NCBI GenBank assembly: GCA_964458575.1
Contig: CAYWMD010000049.1
Location: forward strand, 1 to 51,787
Length of the DNA stretch: 51,787 nucleotides
Source of the DNA: CAYWMD01 sp964458575
Lineage (GTDB): Bacteria; Verrucomicrobiota; Verrucomicrobiia; Limisphaerales; JADLHS01
Direction: 5' to 3'
This document shows, piece by piece, positions 1 to 8,410 of this stretch (the stretch's first letter is position 1; each line of letters opens with the position of its first letter). The notes under the pieces were generated by a model. It was given only the letters and a program-made list of their open reading frames with translations. It was not told the origin of the DNA and ran no database searches. Position numbers and translations under genes: made by a program.

Positions 1-37
1 CTCTCCCATCGGATGGGAGAGGGCCGGGGTGAGGGTT
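1..37. repeat. Dispersed palindromic intergenic repeat, copy 1
   Basis: Positions 1-21 form a perfect palindrome: 10-bp arms CTCTCCCATC and GATGGGAGAG around a single G. A GGGCCGGGGTGAGGG-type tail follows. A diverged copy lies at 13503-13548. The short gap to the arsenate reductase start at 67 holds nothing else recognisable. Confidence 0.7.
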
Positions 38-66
38 GAGGGTAAAGCGGTCACTGTTGAATTATC

Positions 67-498
67 ATGAAAACCACCATTCTGATCCTCTGCACCGGCA
101 ACTCGTGTCGCAGCCACATGGGCGAAGGCATCCTTCGCGCGGCGGCCGGCGACTTGATCAACGTTCAAAGCGCCGGCTCGAAGCCCGCCGGCTTCGTTCA
201 TCCGCTCGCGATCAAGGCCATGGCGGAGATCGGCATTGATATTTCCGGTCATCGCTCCAAGCCGCTGACGGAATTTCTGAACGAACCGGTCCAGACCGTC
301 ATCACGGTTTGCGGCAAGGCGGACCAGGTATGCCCGGTCTTTCCCGGCCAGGTGAAGCGGCATCACTGGCCATTTGATGATCCGGCGCACGCCACCGGCA
401 GCGACGCCGAGCAGATGGAGGTGTTCCGCCGTGTGCGGGATGAAATGCGGCGCGTGTTTGAGACGTATGCGGCCGAATTGCGCACCGCGATGAAATAA
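67..498 (+). CDS. arsC: Arsenate reductase, thioredoxin-coupled ArsC type
   Basis: This 143-residue cytoplasmic protein has the low-molecular-weight tyrosine phosphatase fold used by thioredoxin-dependent arsenate reductases, which reduce arsenate to arsenite for export. The phosphate loop is C9-T-G-N-S-C14-R15-S. Cys82 and Cys89 sit exactly where the Cys10/Cys82/Cys89 redox triad of the pI258-type enzyme requires them, and the general-acid Asp is in the D104-D105-P stretch. The triad favours reductase over plain phosphatase. The ATG at 67 starts two residues before the first beta strand. No arsR or arsenite pump is adjacent. The next gene downstream is a PhoB-like regulator, which fits because arsenate is a phosphate analogue, but shared regulation is only inferred. 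Confidence 0.9.
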   Translation: MKTTILILCTGNSCRSHMGEGILRAAAGDLINVQSAGSKPAGFVHPLAIKAMAEIGIDISGHRSKPLTEFLNEPVQTVITVCGKADQVCPVFPGQVKRHHWPFDDPAHATGSDAEQMEVFRRVRDEMRRVFETYAAELRTAMK

Positions 499-502
499 AG
501 TT

Positions 503-613
503 CCAGATTCCAAGCTCCAGCTCCACAGAACACCCAAGCCCCAAGCACCAATCTCAGCACGCGCAACGCAGATTTGATGATTTGAAGTTTGGGGTTTCTC
601 TGGAGCTTGGAAG
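503..613. repeat. Heptamer-type inverted repeat between arsC and phoB
   Basis: An AT-richer stretch of imperfect 7-bp units (ATTCCAA, GCTCCAG and similar) on the left faces its reverse complement on the right. TTCCAAGCTCCAG (about 510-522) pairs with CTGGAGCTTGGAA (about 600-612), giving a long hairpin. It belongs to the same kind of period-7 repeat seen at 9377 and inside uvrA. No gene is visible in 499-720. Confidence 0.65.
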
Positions 614-635
614 TTGATGCGTGGGGGTTTTGTTT

Positions 636-663
636 CGTCACCCAATCGTCACAATCCCGTTAC
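636..663 (+). promoter_or_regulatory. PHO-box-like operator, three direct repeats with 11-bp period
   Basis: CGTCAC (636-641), CGTCAC (647-652) and CGTTAC (658-663) are spaced by exactly 11 bp. The E. coli Pho box has the same architecture: CTGTCAT-like heptamers repeated every 11 bp. The site lies 58 bp before the start of the PhoB-like gene, where an autoregulatory site is expected. Binding is inferred. Confidence 0.65.
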
Positions 664-720
664 ATTCTTGTTGCCCGGTTTGGATTGTGTGACTCTGGTT
701 CGCGTGATATTCAGGCCACG

Positions 721-1401
721 ATGAAGACCACGATTTTGGTGGTGGACGATGAGCCGGAGGCGGTTGAACTCGTGGAGTTCAATCTCCGCTCGGCCGGTTA
801 CAGCGTCACCACGGCGGCGGATGGTGAGGAGGCCTTGAAAAAAGCCCGGGCGACCCTGCCGGCGCTCATCGTTCTCGATCTCATGCTGCCAGAGATTGAC
901 GGCATGGAAGTCTGCAAGCTGCTGCGGCGCGATCCCACCACCGCTGGCATTCCCATCATCATGCTCACGGCCAAGGCCGCGGAAATTGACCGCGTGCTGG
1001 GTCTTGAATTGGGTGCGGACGATTACATCACCAAACCGTTCAGCCCGCGCGAACTGGTCCTGCGTGTGAAGAAAATTCTCCAGCGTCGTGAGGCCACGGA
1101 GGAACGGCAGGAAACCATGCGCTTTGGCGAGTTGAAGATTGACGTGCCGAAACATCAGGCAACGTGGCGGAACAAGCCCCTGGATCTGACCGCCACCGAA
1201 TTCAAACTCCTGGTCACCCTCGTTCAACGCGCCGGCCGCGTCCAGTCCCGTGACGCGTTGCTCCGTGATGTGTGGGAATACGACACGGCGATTGACACTC
1301 GCACGGTGGACACGCACATGCGCCGGTTGCGGGAAAAACTCGGCCCGGCGGCAAAGCATCTCGACACCGTGCGCGGCGTGGGGTATCGCTTCGCGGAGTG
1401 A
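721..1401 (+). CDS. phoB: PhoB-family response regulator
   Basis: This 226-residue OmpR/PhoB-type transcription factor has a receiver domain at residues 1-120. The acidic pocket is D-D-E near residues 9-11, the phosphoacceptor is Asp53 in VLDLMLPEIDG, and the switch Lys is in DDYITKPF. A C-terminal winged-helix domain spans about 130-226 and ends in the typical VRGVGYRF strand. I chose the ATG at 721 because MKTTILVVDDE is the normal family start; in-frame codons further upstream are repeat and promoter DNA. The stop overlaps the kinase start (TGATG), so the pair is translationally coupled. The 11-bp direct repeats upstream look like its own PHO box. No pst or phoU genes are in the window, so the phosphate role rests on sequence type and that site. 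Confidence 0.88.
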   Translation: MKTTILVVDDEPEAVELVEFNLRSAGYSVTTAADGEEALKKARATLPALIVLDLMLPEIDGMEVCKLLRRDPTTAGIPIIMLTAKAAEIDRVLGLELGADDYITKPFSPRELVLRVKKILQRREATEERQETMRFGELKIDVPKHQATWRNKPLDLTATEFKLLVTLVQRAGRVQSRDALLRDVWEYDTAIDTRTVDTHMRRLREKLGPAAKHLDTVRGVGYRFAE

Positions 1402-2570
1402 TGTGGCCTGTCTTCGCCGTTCTTGCGTTGGTCGTCTTGGCTGCCGTGCATTTCGCATGGCGGCAAAGATTCCGTCAACAACAACACCGGATGCAAACCG
1501 AGCTGGAGGCCATCCAGCAGCGGCAGCAGCAAACGGCGGCGGAAGCGAAGGCCCAGCAACAGGTCCTGTTCAACAGCATGTTGGAAGGTTTGTTGTTGCT
1601 CGACCGCAACGGCCGGATTTACCTCGCCAACCGCGCCTTCAACAACCTCTTTGGTCAAACGACCGAACTTCGGGGCAAAACCATCCTGGAAGCGTTACGC
1701 GTGCACGAACTGGCCGCCCTGGTCGCGCGCGCCGAACGCGACGGGCAGGTGCTCGATTACGAATTGAAGCTGCCGCAGTTGAACGAACGCTGGTTGCAGG
1801 TCAACGCCGCTGTCATTCTGAATTCCGCGGGCGAGCGCGAGGGCACGATCCTGGTGTTTCGCGACCTGACGCGGCTCAAACAGCTCGAACGCACGCGGGA
1901 AGAATTCGTCGCCAACGTCAGCCACGAGTTGCGCACGCCGCTTTCCCATATCAAAGGTTACGTTGAGACGTTGCTGGATGGCGCGAAGGATGATCCGGAG
2001 GTTTCCACCCGCTTCCTGCAAACCATCGCGCGCAATGCGGACCGCCTGCGATTGCTCATCGAAGACTTGCTGACAATTTCGGAACTCGAATCCGGGCGCG
2101 TCATGCTGACATTGCAATCCGTCCCGCTTCAGCCGCTGGTGCAAAAGGTCCTCGACGATTTCAGGACCCGGGCCAAGGGCAAGAGTCTGACGCTCATAAA
2201 TCATGTGCCGGAACTCTCGGCCCGTGCGGATTCCACGCGCCTGGAACAGGTTTTGTCTAACCTCGTTGACAACGCCATCAAATACGGCCGCAGCGACGGC
2301 CACGTCACCGTTGCCGCTGGCCTTGGTGAAGAGGGGAAAGTTCAGGTCTCTGTCAGCGACGACGGCCCCGGCCTGCCGGCGGAAGCCTTGGAACGCGTGT
2401 TCGAGCGGTTCTACCGCGTGGACAAGGCGCGCTCGCGCGAACAAGGCGGCACCGGCCTGGGGCTTTCCATCGTGAAACACATCGTCCAGGGCCACGGCGG
2501 CCGCGTCTGGGCCAAGAGCGAGCCGGGCAACGGCGCCACGTTTTTCTTCACGCTGCCGGTGGCTGCGTAG
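1401..2570 (+). CDS. phoR: PhoR-type sensor histidine kinase
   Basis: This 389-residue membrane sensor pairs with the upstream regulator. One transmembrane helix lies at residues 2-20, followed by a Gln-rich coiled-coil segment (about 25-55) and a PAS domain (about 56-160). The dimerisation domain carries His175 in the H-box VANVSHELRTPL. The HATPase domain shows the N-box LSNLVDNAIKYG, a DDGPGLP G1 box, FERFYRVDKARS and GGTGLGLSIVKH. A single N-terminal helix without a large periplasmic domain is typical of PhoR. ATG 1401 overlaps the phoB stop; the GTG at 1398 would add one residue. Confidence 0.88.
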   Translation: MWPVFAVLALVVLAAVHFAWRQRFRQQQHRMQTELEAIQQRQQQTAAEAKAQQQVLFNSMLEGLLLLDRNGRIYLANRAFNNLFGQTTELRGKTILEALRVHELAALVARAERDGQVLDYELKLPQLNERWLQVNAAVILNSAGEREGTILVFRDLTRLKQLERTREEFVANVSHELRTPLSHIKGYVETLLDGAKDDPEVSTRFLQTIARNADRLRLLIEDLLTISELESGRVMLTLQSVPLQPLVQKVLDDFRTRAKGKSLTLINHVPELSARADSTRLEQVLSNLVDNAIKYGRSDGHVTVAAGLGEEGKVQVSVSDDGPGLPAEALERVFERFYRVDKARSREQGGTGLGLSIVKHIVQGHGGRVWAKSEPGNGATFFFTLPVAA

Positions 2571-2595
2571 CGTCGGGCGTCCCGCCTGACGTAGA

Positions 2596-2614
2596 GGGCG
2601 GCATCTTGCCGCCC
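2596..2614. repeat. GC-rich hairpin repeat between convergent genes
   Basis: GGGCGGCA (2596-2603) and TGCCGCCC (2607-2614) are perfect 8-bp arms around TCT. The element lies between the convergent phoR and efflux genes. No T-run follows, so a terminator role is only possible. It resembles the GC-rich hairpins near 26985-27056. Confidence 0.55.
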
Positions 2615-2650
2615 GGAAAGGCAATCCGAGCTGGTCCACTGCTACGCGCC

Positions 2651-2758
2651 TCACGGCCAGCGGACGCGGTAGAAACGGGCGGGATAATTCGTCCACTCCG
2701 GATCACTGAAAAAGAGTTGTCCGTTGGTAAGGGTACAACTTTCTCCGACGCGCGGCCT
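2651..2758 (-). pseudogene. Orphan C-terminal tail of a secreted protein (gene remnant)
   Basis: Read on the minus strand, 2758-2651 encodes VGESCTLTNGQLFF followed by SDPEWTNYPARFYRVRWP and a TGA stop at 2651-2653. This is the typical C-terminal end of large secreted proteins in this bacterial group; three intact proteins in the window end in related W...RFYR-type sequence. There is no start codon or body for the tail. Its frame differs from the OMF gene, which ends at 2763, so it is not a continuation of that gene. The likeliest reading is the surviving 3' end of a deleted secreted-protein gene. The match is by eye. Confidence 0.55.
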
Positions 2759-2762
2759 TGGA

Positions 2763-4121
2763 TCAAAGCTTCCCAATCGCTTTGCTCAGGGCGTATTGCG
2801 ACTTGTCGAAATCGGCCACGGCTTTGAAGTAGTCGAGCCGCGTGCGGGTCAGGTCCTGTTCGGCCTGAATCGTTTCCAACACCACGCCCACGGCGAATTC
2901 TTTCCGCTGCTGCGCCAGCCGCAGGCTTTCTTCCGCGGCGGCAAGGGCGCGTTTCGCGGTTTCCAGCTGGTCCGCCAACGATTGCCAGCGCGTGAAGGCT
3001 TCAACGACCTGCCGGGTGACTTCGTCCTTCAATTTATCGGAATTCAACTCGGCGATTTTCAGTTGGGCTTCCGTCGTCCGCTGTCGGCCGAGATCCAACA
3101 ACCCGCCCGGTCCGATGCGCCAGCTTGCGCCCACCAGATAATCCTGCTGCCCGCCGAAGGTGTCGTTCCCGCCGTCCTGCCCGCCACCCAGGCCGCCCCA
3201 GAACGCTTGCGCACCCAGCGTCGGAATCAGCGGGCCATACTTGGCGCCGATCTTGGTGTCGCGCGCGGCGGAGGCGAGCGCCGTGCTTTGCTTCAATTCC
3301 GGTCGCGTCGCGAGTGTTTGCGCCACGAGCGAATCGAGCGTCCGGTTGGTTTCAATGAGTGTCAGCGGCGCGAGGTCGGCATCCTGCGCCACCAGTTCCA
3401 CCGCGGGATCGAGGCGCAACACCTGCGCGAGCCGCGCGGCGGCGATGCGTTGCTGCTCCCTGGCCTGGCGCAGTCCGAGCCGGTTGCGTTCGACCTGAAC
3501 GCGGGCCCGCAGCAAATCGCCTTTGAAGGCGATGCCGGCGGCGACGGCGTTTGCCAGTTGCTGTTCGTAGTCGCTGGAGATGCGGACGGCTTCGGTGGCC
3601 ACGTTCACGGCGCTCTGCGCCAGGGCCAGTTCAAAGTAACCTTGGGCCGCAGCCAGCACGGTGTCTTGCCGCTGCGCTTCGAGTGCGTGATCGGCGGCTT
3701 GGGCGAGTTGCTTCGACGCCAGCGACGTGTAAATCGCGTCGCCGAGGTCGAGTTGCAGGCCGACCGTTGCGCCCGGTGCGTAGGAGTATTTGTCCGCGTT
3801 GACAATGTTCCCTTGCACATCCTGGGTGTTGTCCTCGTGTTTGCGGTAGGCGATGCCGGGCGACAACCACGGGAAGAATTGCGACACGGCGCTTTGGTGA
3901 TGGGCTTTCGCCTCGGCCAGCCGTTCGCGGGCAATTTTCACATCGAGGTTTTGCGCGCCGGCGAGGCGGAGGGCGGTGGGAAGATCAATAGGCAAAGCGC
4001 TGTTCGTTGGTTGAGCGATTGCGGGAAGGATTAAGATTAAGAATAGGATTAAGATTAAGAACGAGTCCGCGCCATTGCTCTTCTTCTTAATCTTCATCTT
4101 AATCTTCCCCTTCATTTTCAC
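2763..4121 (-). CDS. Outer-membrane efflux protein (TolC/OMF family)
   Basis: This 452-residue protein is the outer-membrane channel of the RND pump encoded just upstream. It has the long alternating helical coiled coils of the OMF family, for example around LAEAKAHHQSAVSQFFPWL and the Gln/Ala/Glu-rich stretches to the end, and the internal duplication of the family can be seen. The start is the GTG at 4121, whose GTGA overlaps the TGA of the MFP gene; the ATG at 4115 is the alternative. The signal peptide is odd. Its Lys/Ile-rich n-region and Leu/Ile-rich h-region are both encoded by an intergenic GATTAA/TTAATC hexamer repeat. Mature sequence probably starts after PAIAQ. Fourth gene of the padR operon. 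Confidence 0.9.
   Translation of the reverse strand: MKMKGKIKMKIKKKSNGADSFLILILFLILILPAIAQPTNSALPIDLPTALRLAGAQNLDVKIARERLAEAKAHHQSAVSQFFPWLSPGIAYRKHEDNTQDVQGNIVNADKYSYAPGATVGLQLDLGDAIYTSLASKQLAQAADHALEAQRQDTVLAAAQGYFELALAQSAVNVATEAVRISSDYEQQLANAVAAGIAFKGDLLRARVQVERNRLGLRQAREQQRIAAARLAQVLRLDPAVELVAQDADLAPLTLIETNRTLDSLVAQTLATRPELKQSTALASAARDTKIGAKYGPLIPTLGAQAFWGGLGGGQDGGNDTFGGQQDYLVGASWRIGPGGLLDLGRQRTTEAQLKIAELNSDKLKDEVTRQVVEAFTRWQSLADQLETAKRALAAAEESLRLAQQRKEFAVGVVLETIQAEQDLTRTRLDYFKAVADFDKSQYALSKAIGKL
4029..4116. repeat. GATTAA/TTAATC hexamer inverted repeat inside the OMF gene start
   Basis: Plus-strand units of ATTAAG/GATTAA at about 4029-4064 face units of TTAATC/TTCATC at about 4079-4107, separated by about 15 bp, so the RNA could fold as a hairpin. 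A second copy of the same repeat type lies at 37682-37764 between two genes. Here it is entirely inside coding sequence. Confidence 0.7.
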
Positions 4122-5173
4122 TTCGCCTCCATCACATTTACGGTTGCGCCATCCGTTAAAGCCAGCTTGCCCACGAGAATCACCGCCTCGCTTCCTGTCA
4201 GCCCGCTCAAGACCTCGACCTTCGCGCCGTCGTTGAATCCAATCTTGATCGGTGTCTTCTTCGCTTTGCCGCCGTCGGCCACGAACGTGAACGCGCTGGT
4301 TTTTTCCAGCACGAGCGCTTCCACGGGAATCAAGAGCGTGTCCGAATGCTTCTCCACGCCGATCTTGATCATGGCGTACATCCCGGGTCGAAGGACGAGG
4401 TCGGTATTCGGCAAATCGGCTTCCACCAGCATGGTGCGGGTCGCGTCGTCAAGCGCGTAACTGAGACGGGTGACTTTGGTTTCAAACATTTTTCCCGCCA
4501 GACCTTCAACGGAGAATTTCACCGGTTGGCCAATTTGCACACGCGAAGCCTCAAGTTCCGGCACGGCAACCTGCACCCGGACCGTGTTGAAATCCGCGAC
4601 CGTCACGATAGCCGCCGTTTGCGCCGCGCTGCCGGAAGTCGCAGCCGGAATAAAGGCGCCGGGATCAACAAATCGCGCGGTCACAATGCCGGAAAACGGC
4701 GCGGTAATCTTCGCGTAGCGCAACAACGTCTCGGTGTGTTCGAGATTGGCCCGGGCGATGTCCAGCCGGCCCAACGCTTCATCAACCGACTGAGGCGTGA
4801 TGAGGTCGGGCGCTTTTTTTTGCGCGGCGCTGATGCGTTGGTGGTCGGTCTCAGCAACTTTCACCTCGGCTTTGTAACGGGCGAGATCGGCGAGCAATTC
4901 GGGCACTTCGATTTCGCCGAGTGACTGGCCGGCTTCCACGCGATCGCCTTTGTCCACGTTGAGCGATTTCAGGTAACCCGCGACCTTGGCGTAAAGCGTC
5001 GCCTGCTGATTCGCCTTGATGCTGCCGGGTAGTGTAACGAAGCGATGAATCTCGCCGCGGGTCGGAGTCGCTGTTTTGACCGCAACCGCGTCGGCGGCGT
5101 GAAGTGGGCCGGCGGCGGCGAGCAATGACAGCGCGACTGCGGCGGGAGTTGTCAGTGAACTATTTGCTTTCAT
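4118..5173 (-). CDS. RND efflux membrane fusion protein (HlyD/AcrA-type adaptor)
   Basis: This 351-residue periplasmic adaptor joins the inner-membrane RND pump to the outer-membrane channel. It has a signal peptide (MKANSS...LLAAAGPLHAADA), a biotinyl-lipoyl half (VTLPGSIKANQQATLYAKV...VEAGQSLGEIEVPEL), an alpha-helical hairpin (about residues 90-150), the second lipoyl half (ITAPFSGIVTARFVDPG) and beta-barrel and membrane-proximal domains to the end. I chose ATG 5173 because it gives a clean signal peptide. A TTG at 5203 overlapping the RND stop (TTGA) would add ten residues and cannot be excluded. It lies between the RND and OMF genes, overlapping OMF by 4 bp. Confidence 0.88.
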   Translation of the reverse strand: MKANSSLTTPAAVALSLLAAAGPLHAADAVAVKTATPTRGEIHRFVTLPGSIKANQQATLYAKVAGYLKSLNVDKGDRVEAGQSLGEIEVPELLADLARYKAEVKVAETDHQRISAAQKKAPDLITPQSVDEALGRLDIARANLEHTETLLRYAKITAPFSGIVTARFVDPGAFIPAATSGSAAQTAAIVTVADFNTVRVQVAVPELEASRVQIGQPVKFSVEGLAGKMFETKVTRLSYALDDATRTMLVEADLPNTDLVLRPGMYAMIKIGVEKHSDTLLIPVEALVLEKTSAFTFVADGGKAKKTPIKIGFNDGAKVEVLSGLTGSEAVILVGKLALTDGATVNVMEAK

Positions 5174-5199
5174 GGTGAATGGTGAAAACGAACCGGGTT

Positions 5200-8100
5200 T
5201 CAATCATGGCCAACCGGAGTCACAAAATGCCCGCTCAACGGATCGTCGGGATCAAGCGAACGGGACTTGGTGCTCGCACGATTGCGCACCAGTGCAAACA
5301 CCGCCGGCAACACCAGCAATGTCGCGATTGTGGCTGCCGCCAGACCACCGATAACCGCGCGTCCGAGCGGCGCGGTTTGGTCGCTGCCTTCGCCGAGGCC
5401 GAGCGCAAGCGGCAACATGCCGGCGATCATGGCGCAACTGGTCATCAAAATCGGACGTAACCGGCTGCGCGCTCCGTCCACGGCGGCATCGTTCGCCGTT
5501 CCACCGGCAATGCGTGCGCGCTCGGCGAAAGTCACGAGCAGGATCGCGTTGGCCACGGCCACACCCACGGCCATGATTGCGCCCATCGCGGATTGGATGT
5601 TCAGCGTCGTGCCCGTCAGCCACAACGCGAGCACCACGCCGGCAATCGCCGCCGGCACGGTGGACACGACGACGAGCGAAAGCCGCAGCGATTGGAAATT
5701 CGCCGCGAGCAGCAGGAAAATCACAACCACCGTCAGAAACAATCCCGTGCGGAAACCGTCGAGCAGTTGATTCAACGGCACAACCTGGCCGCGCAGATCG
5801 CATTTCGTTTTCGCATCCGGCGGCGGGCCGAGTTCGTCGAGGGCTTTATTGATTTCGCGGATCGCTTTGCCCAAATCCACGCCGTGAATATTCGCGGTGA
5901 CACTGGCAACGCGCGCCATGTTGTAACGCTCGTAAGTGCCGACGGCCGTGCCGGGATTGATGTTTGCCACGTTGCGCAACAGCACCGTCTTGCCGCCCTC
6001 AGCCGTGACGGGGACATTTTTCAAGTCCTCGATGGTCTGCGTGCGCGACTCGGGAATTTGGACCTGAAGATTGTAGCTGATGCCGGATTTGGGGTCGGCC
6101 CAGAAATTCGCCACGGTGAACCGGCTCGACGTGGTGGCCGCGACGAGCGATTTCGTCACGTCCTCGACCTTGACGCCCAACAAACCGGCGCGCTCGCGGT
6201 TGATGTCCACGCCCACCGTCGGGAAATCGAGCGTTTGCGCAATCTGCACGTCGCGCAGGAATGGAATTTGTTTCAATCGCTCCAGGATTTTTTCCGCATG
6301 ACCTTTGCTCACGTTCAAGTCCGGCCCGCTGACGGCGACCTCGATGGGCGTGGGCGAACCAAAACTCATCACGCGGGTGACGATGTCCTGCGGCTCGAAC
6401 GACAACCGCACCTCCGGCAGTTCGCGCGCGAGCACTCCGCGCAGATGTTCCTTGAAATCTTCGACGCGTTTGCCAGCTTCGCGCTTGAGTTGCACGGCCA
6501 ACCAGCCTTCCTCCGGTCCGCCGTTCCAAAGATGGACGAGGTTCACCGGAAAGCTCGAATTATGCACGCCCACGAGGCCGATGCTAACATCCACTTTGTC
6601 CGGCCCGCCCGCTTCGCGCGCGATGGTCGCGAGAATCTTCTGCGAGATTTGTTCCGTGATACCGACTTGCGTGCCGCTCGGCGCGCGAAAGCGCAACGCG
6701 AATTGGCCCGTGTCGGTCTTGGGAAAAATCTCCACACCGAGCCGGCTGCCACAAATCCAAATGACGAGCCCGGCCAAAATCACGTAAGCCGCCGTGACGA
6801 GCCAGGGCAATCGAACCACGCGGCCAACCAGTGCAGCAAAGTTGTGCGTCAACCGATCAAACGCGCCGCGCGCCGACGTGGCGTGCTCCAGTTCATCCTT
6901 CTGATGCGCCCGCACCATCCACACCGTCAACACGGGCACGAGCGTGCTCGACAGCAGGTAGGAAGCGACCATGGAGAAACCGACCGATAGCGCCATGGGA
7001 ACGAACAGCGCCTTGGCCGCGCCCACCATGAAAAACGCCGGGATGAAAACTGCCAGGATGCACAACATCGCCAGCAATCGTGGGATGGTGGTTTCCTCGG
7101 TGGCATCGCGGGCCGCCCGCGCCGCGCCGGCGCCGTGCGCCAGATGCGTGTGGATGTTTTCCATCGTCACAGTCGCTTCGTCCACGAGAATGCCCACGGC
7201 CAGCGCCATGCCGCCGAGCGTCATGAGATGCACGTTTTCTCCCGAGAGCCACAAGCCAAACGCCGCCGCTGCCAGTGAGAGCGGAATGTTGATGACCACG
7301 ATGAACGCGCTACGCCAGTCGCGCAGAAAGAGCAGCACCATGATGCCCGTGAGGATCGCGCCGAGTCCGCCTTCTTTGAGCAAATCGCGGATCGAGCGTT
7401 TGACCACCGGCGATTGATCGAACTCGTAGCTGACTTTGATGCCGTCGGGCAAAAGTTTTTGAAACTCGGGAATGTTCTTCTTTACGAGGTTGACGACCGA
7501 GAGCGTCGAGGCGTCGCCGCGTTTGGTGACGGGCAAATAAACCGAGCGGCGTCCGTTCGCGAGGGCGTAGGAAGTCGTGATGTCGGCGCTGTCTTCCACG
7601 GTGGCGACGTCGCGCACGAAGACCGTGCCGTTGGGCCCGCGCTTGAGCGGCACGCCTTCGAGGTCCTTGATGTTCGAGACGATGGCGTTGACGGGCACGA
7701 TGGGATATTTGTCGCCCAGGTTCATGTTGCCCGAGGGACTGATCGTGTTGCCCTTGGCGAGCGCCTGCACGATGTCATCCGGCGAAAGACCCACGGCGCG
7801 CATGCGGTCGGGGTTCACGTTGACGATGATGCCACGAGAACTGCCACCAAACGGCGGCGGCGCGGACACACCGGGCAACGTGGCGAACGCCGGTCGCACG
7901 CGGTTCAGCGCCTGATCCTGCATCTGGTTGAGCGTGATGTTTGGATCGTCGGTGGAGAAAACCAGATACCCAACCGCGACGCTCCCGGCGTCAAAGCGCA
8001 TGATGAACGGCGCGACTGTGCCCGGCGGCATGAACGCGCGCGCGCGATTTACTTGCGCGACGGTCTCGGACATCGCCTGGCTCATGTCCGTGCCGGGATG

Positions 8101-8385
8101 GAATTGCAGTTTCATGATCGAAGCGCCCTGGATGGACTTCGATTCCACGTGCTCGATGCCGCTGATGTAAAGGAAGTGATACTCGTAGCGGTAGGTGAGA
8201 TAGCCCTCCATCTGCGCCGGGTCCATGCCGCCGTAAGGTTGCGCGACGTAAATCGTGGGAATGCCCAGTGGCGGGAAGATGTCGCGCGTCATCCGTTGCA
8301 CGGCAATCCCCGCGCCGAGCATGACGGCAATGACCAACACGAGGATCGTGAGCGGTCGGCGCAGGGCGATTTGGACCAGGTTCAT
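5200..8385 (-). CDS. RND efflux transporter permease (AcrB/HAE-like)
   Basis: This 1061-residue inner-membrane pump has twelve predicted helices and two large periplasmic loops, the normal RND length. The N-terminus MNLVQIALRRPLTILVLVIA is typical. Conserved blocks include GGMALAVGILVDEATVTMEN (TM4) and AIMAVGVAVANAILLVTFAE (TM10). Two proton-relay positions differ from AcrB: the TM4 Asp-Asp pair is Asp402-Glu403, and the TM10 Lys940 position is Ala945. These changes occur in other RND subgroups, so activity is not ruled out. The substrate is unknown. The ATG at 8385 follows the padR stop by 25 bp, and the stop overlaps the possible TTG start of the adaptor. Confidence 0.92.
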   Translation of the reverse strand: MNLVQIALRRPLTILVLVIAVMLGAGIAVQRMTRDIFPPLGIPTIYVAQPYGGMDPAQMEGYLTYRYEYHFLYISGIEHVESKSIQGASIMKLQFHPGTDMSQAMSETVAQVNRARAFMPPGTVAPFIMRFDAGSVAVGYLVFSTDDPNITLNQMQDQALNRVRPAFATLPGVSAPPPFGGSSRGIIVNVNPDRMRAVGLSPDDIVQALAKGNTISPSGNMNLGDKYPIVPVNAIVSNIKDLEGVPLKRGPNGTVFVRDVATVEDSADITTSYALANGRRSVYLPVTKRGDASTLSVVNLVKKNIPEFQKLLPDGIKVSYEFDQSPVVKRSIRDLLKEGGLGAILTGIMVLLFLRDWRSAFIVVINIPLSLAAAAFGLWLSGENVHLMTLGGMALAVGILVDEATVTMENIHTHLAHGAGAARAARDATEETTIPRLLAMLCILAVFIPAFFMVGAAKALFVPMALSVGFSMVASYLLSSTLVPVLTVWMVRAHQKDELEHATSARGAFDRLTHNFAALVGRVVRLPWLVTAAYVILAGLVIWICGSRLGVEIFPKTDTGQFALRFRAPSGTQVGITEQISQKILATIAREAGGPDKVDVSIGLVGVHNSSFPVNLVHLWNGGPEEGWLAVQLKREAGKRVEDFKEHLRGVLARELPEVRLSFEPQDIVTRVMSFGSPTPIEVAVSGPDLNVSKGHAEKILERLKQIPFLRDVQIAQTLDFPTVGVDINRERAGLLGVKVEDVTKSLVAATTSSRFTVANFWADPKSGISYNLQVQIPESRTQTIEDLKNVPVTAEGGKTVLLRNVANINPGTAVGTYERYNMARVASVTANIHGVDLGKAIREINKALDELGPPPDAKTKCDLRGQVVPLNQLLDGFRTGLFLTVVVIFLLLAANFQSLRLSLVVVSTVPAAIAGVVLALWLTGTTLNIQSAMGAIMAVGVAVANAILLVTFAERARIAGGTANDAAVDGARSRLRPILMTSCAMIAGMLPLALGLGEGSDQTAPLGRAVIGGLAAATIATLLVLPAVFALVRNRASTKSRSLDPDDPLSGHFVTPVGHD

Positions 8386-8410
8386 TCGTTAAACGGCAAC
8401 GGTCGGAAAT

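Noticed and set aside
2724..4034. A 436-codon plus-strand frame opposite the OMF gene
   Set aside because: Shadow frame; the minus strand encodes a clear TolC-type protein with a signal peptide.
5593..6990. A 465-codon plus-strand frame opposite the RND gene
   Set aside because: Shadow of the RND permease, rich in Arg/His/Gln with no domain.
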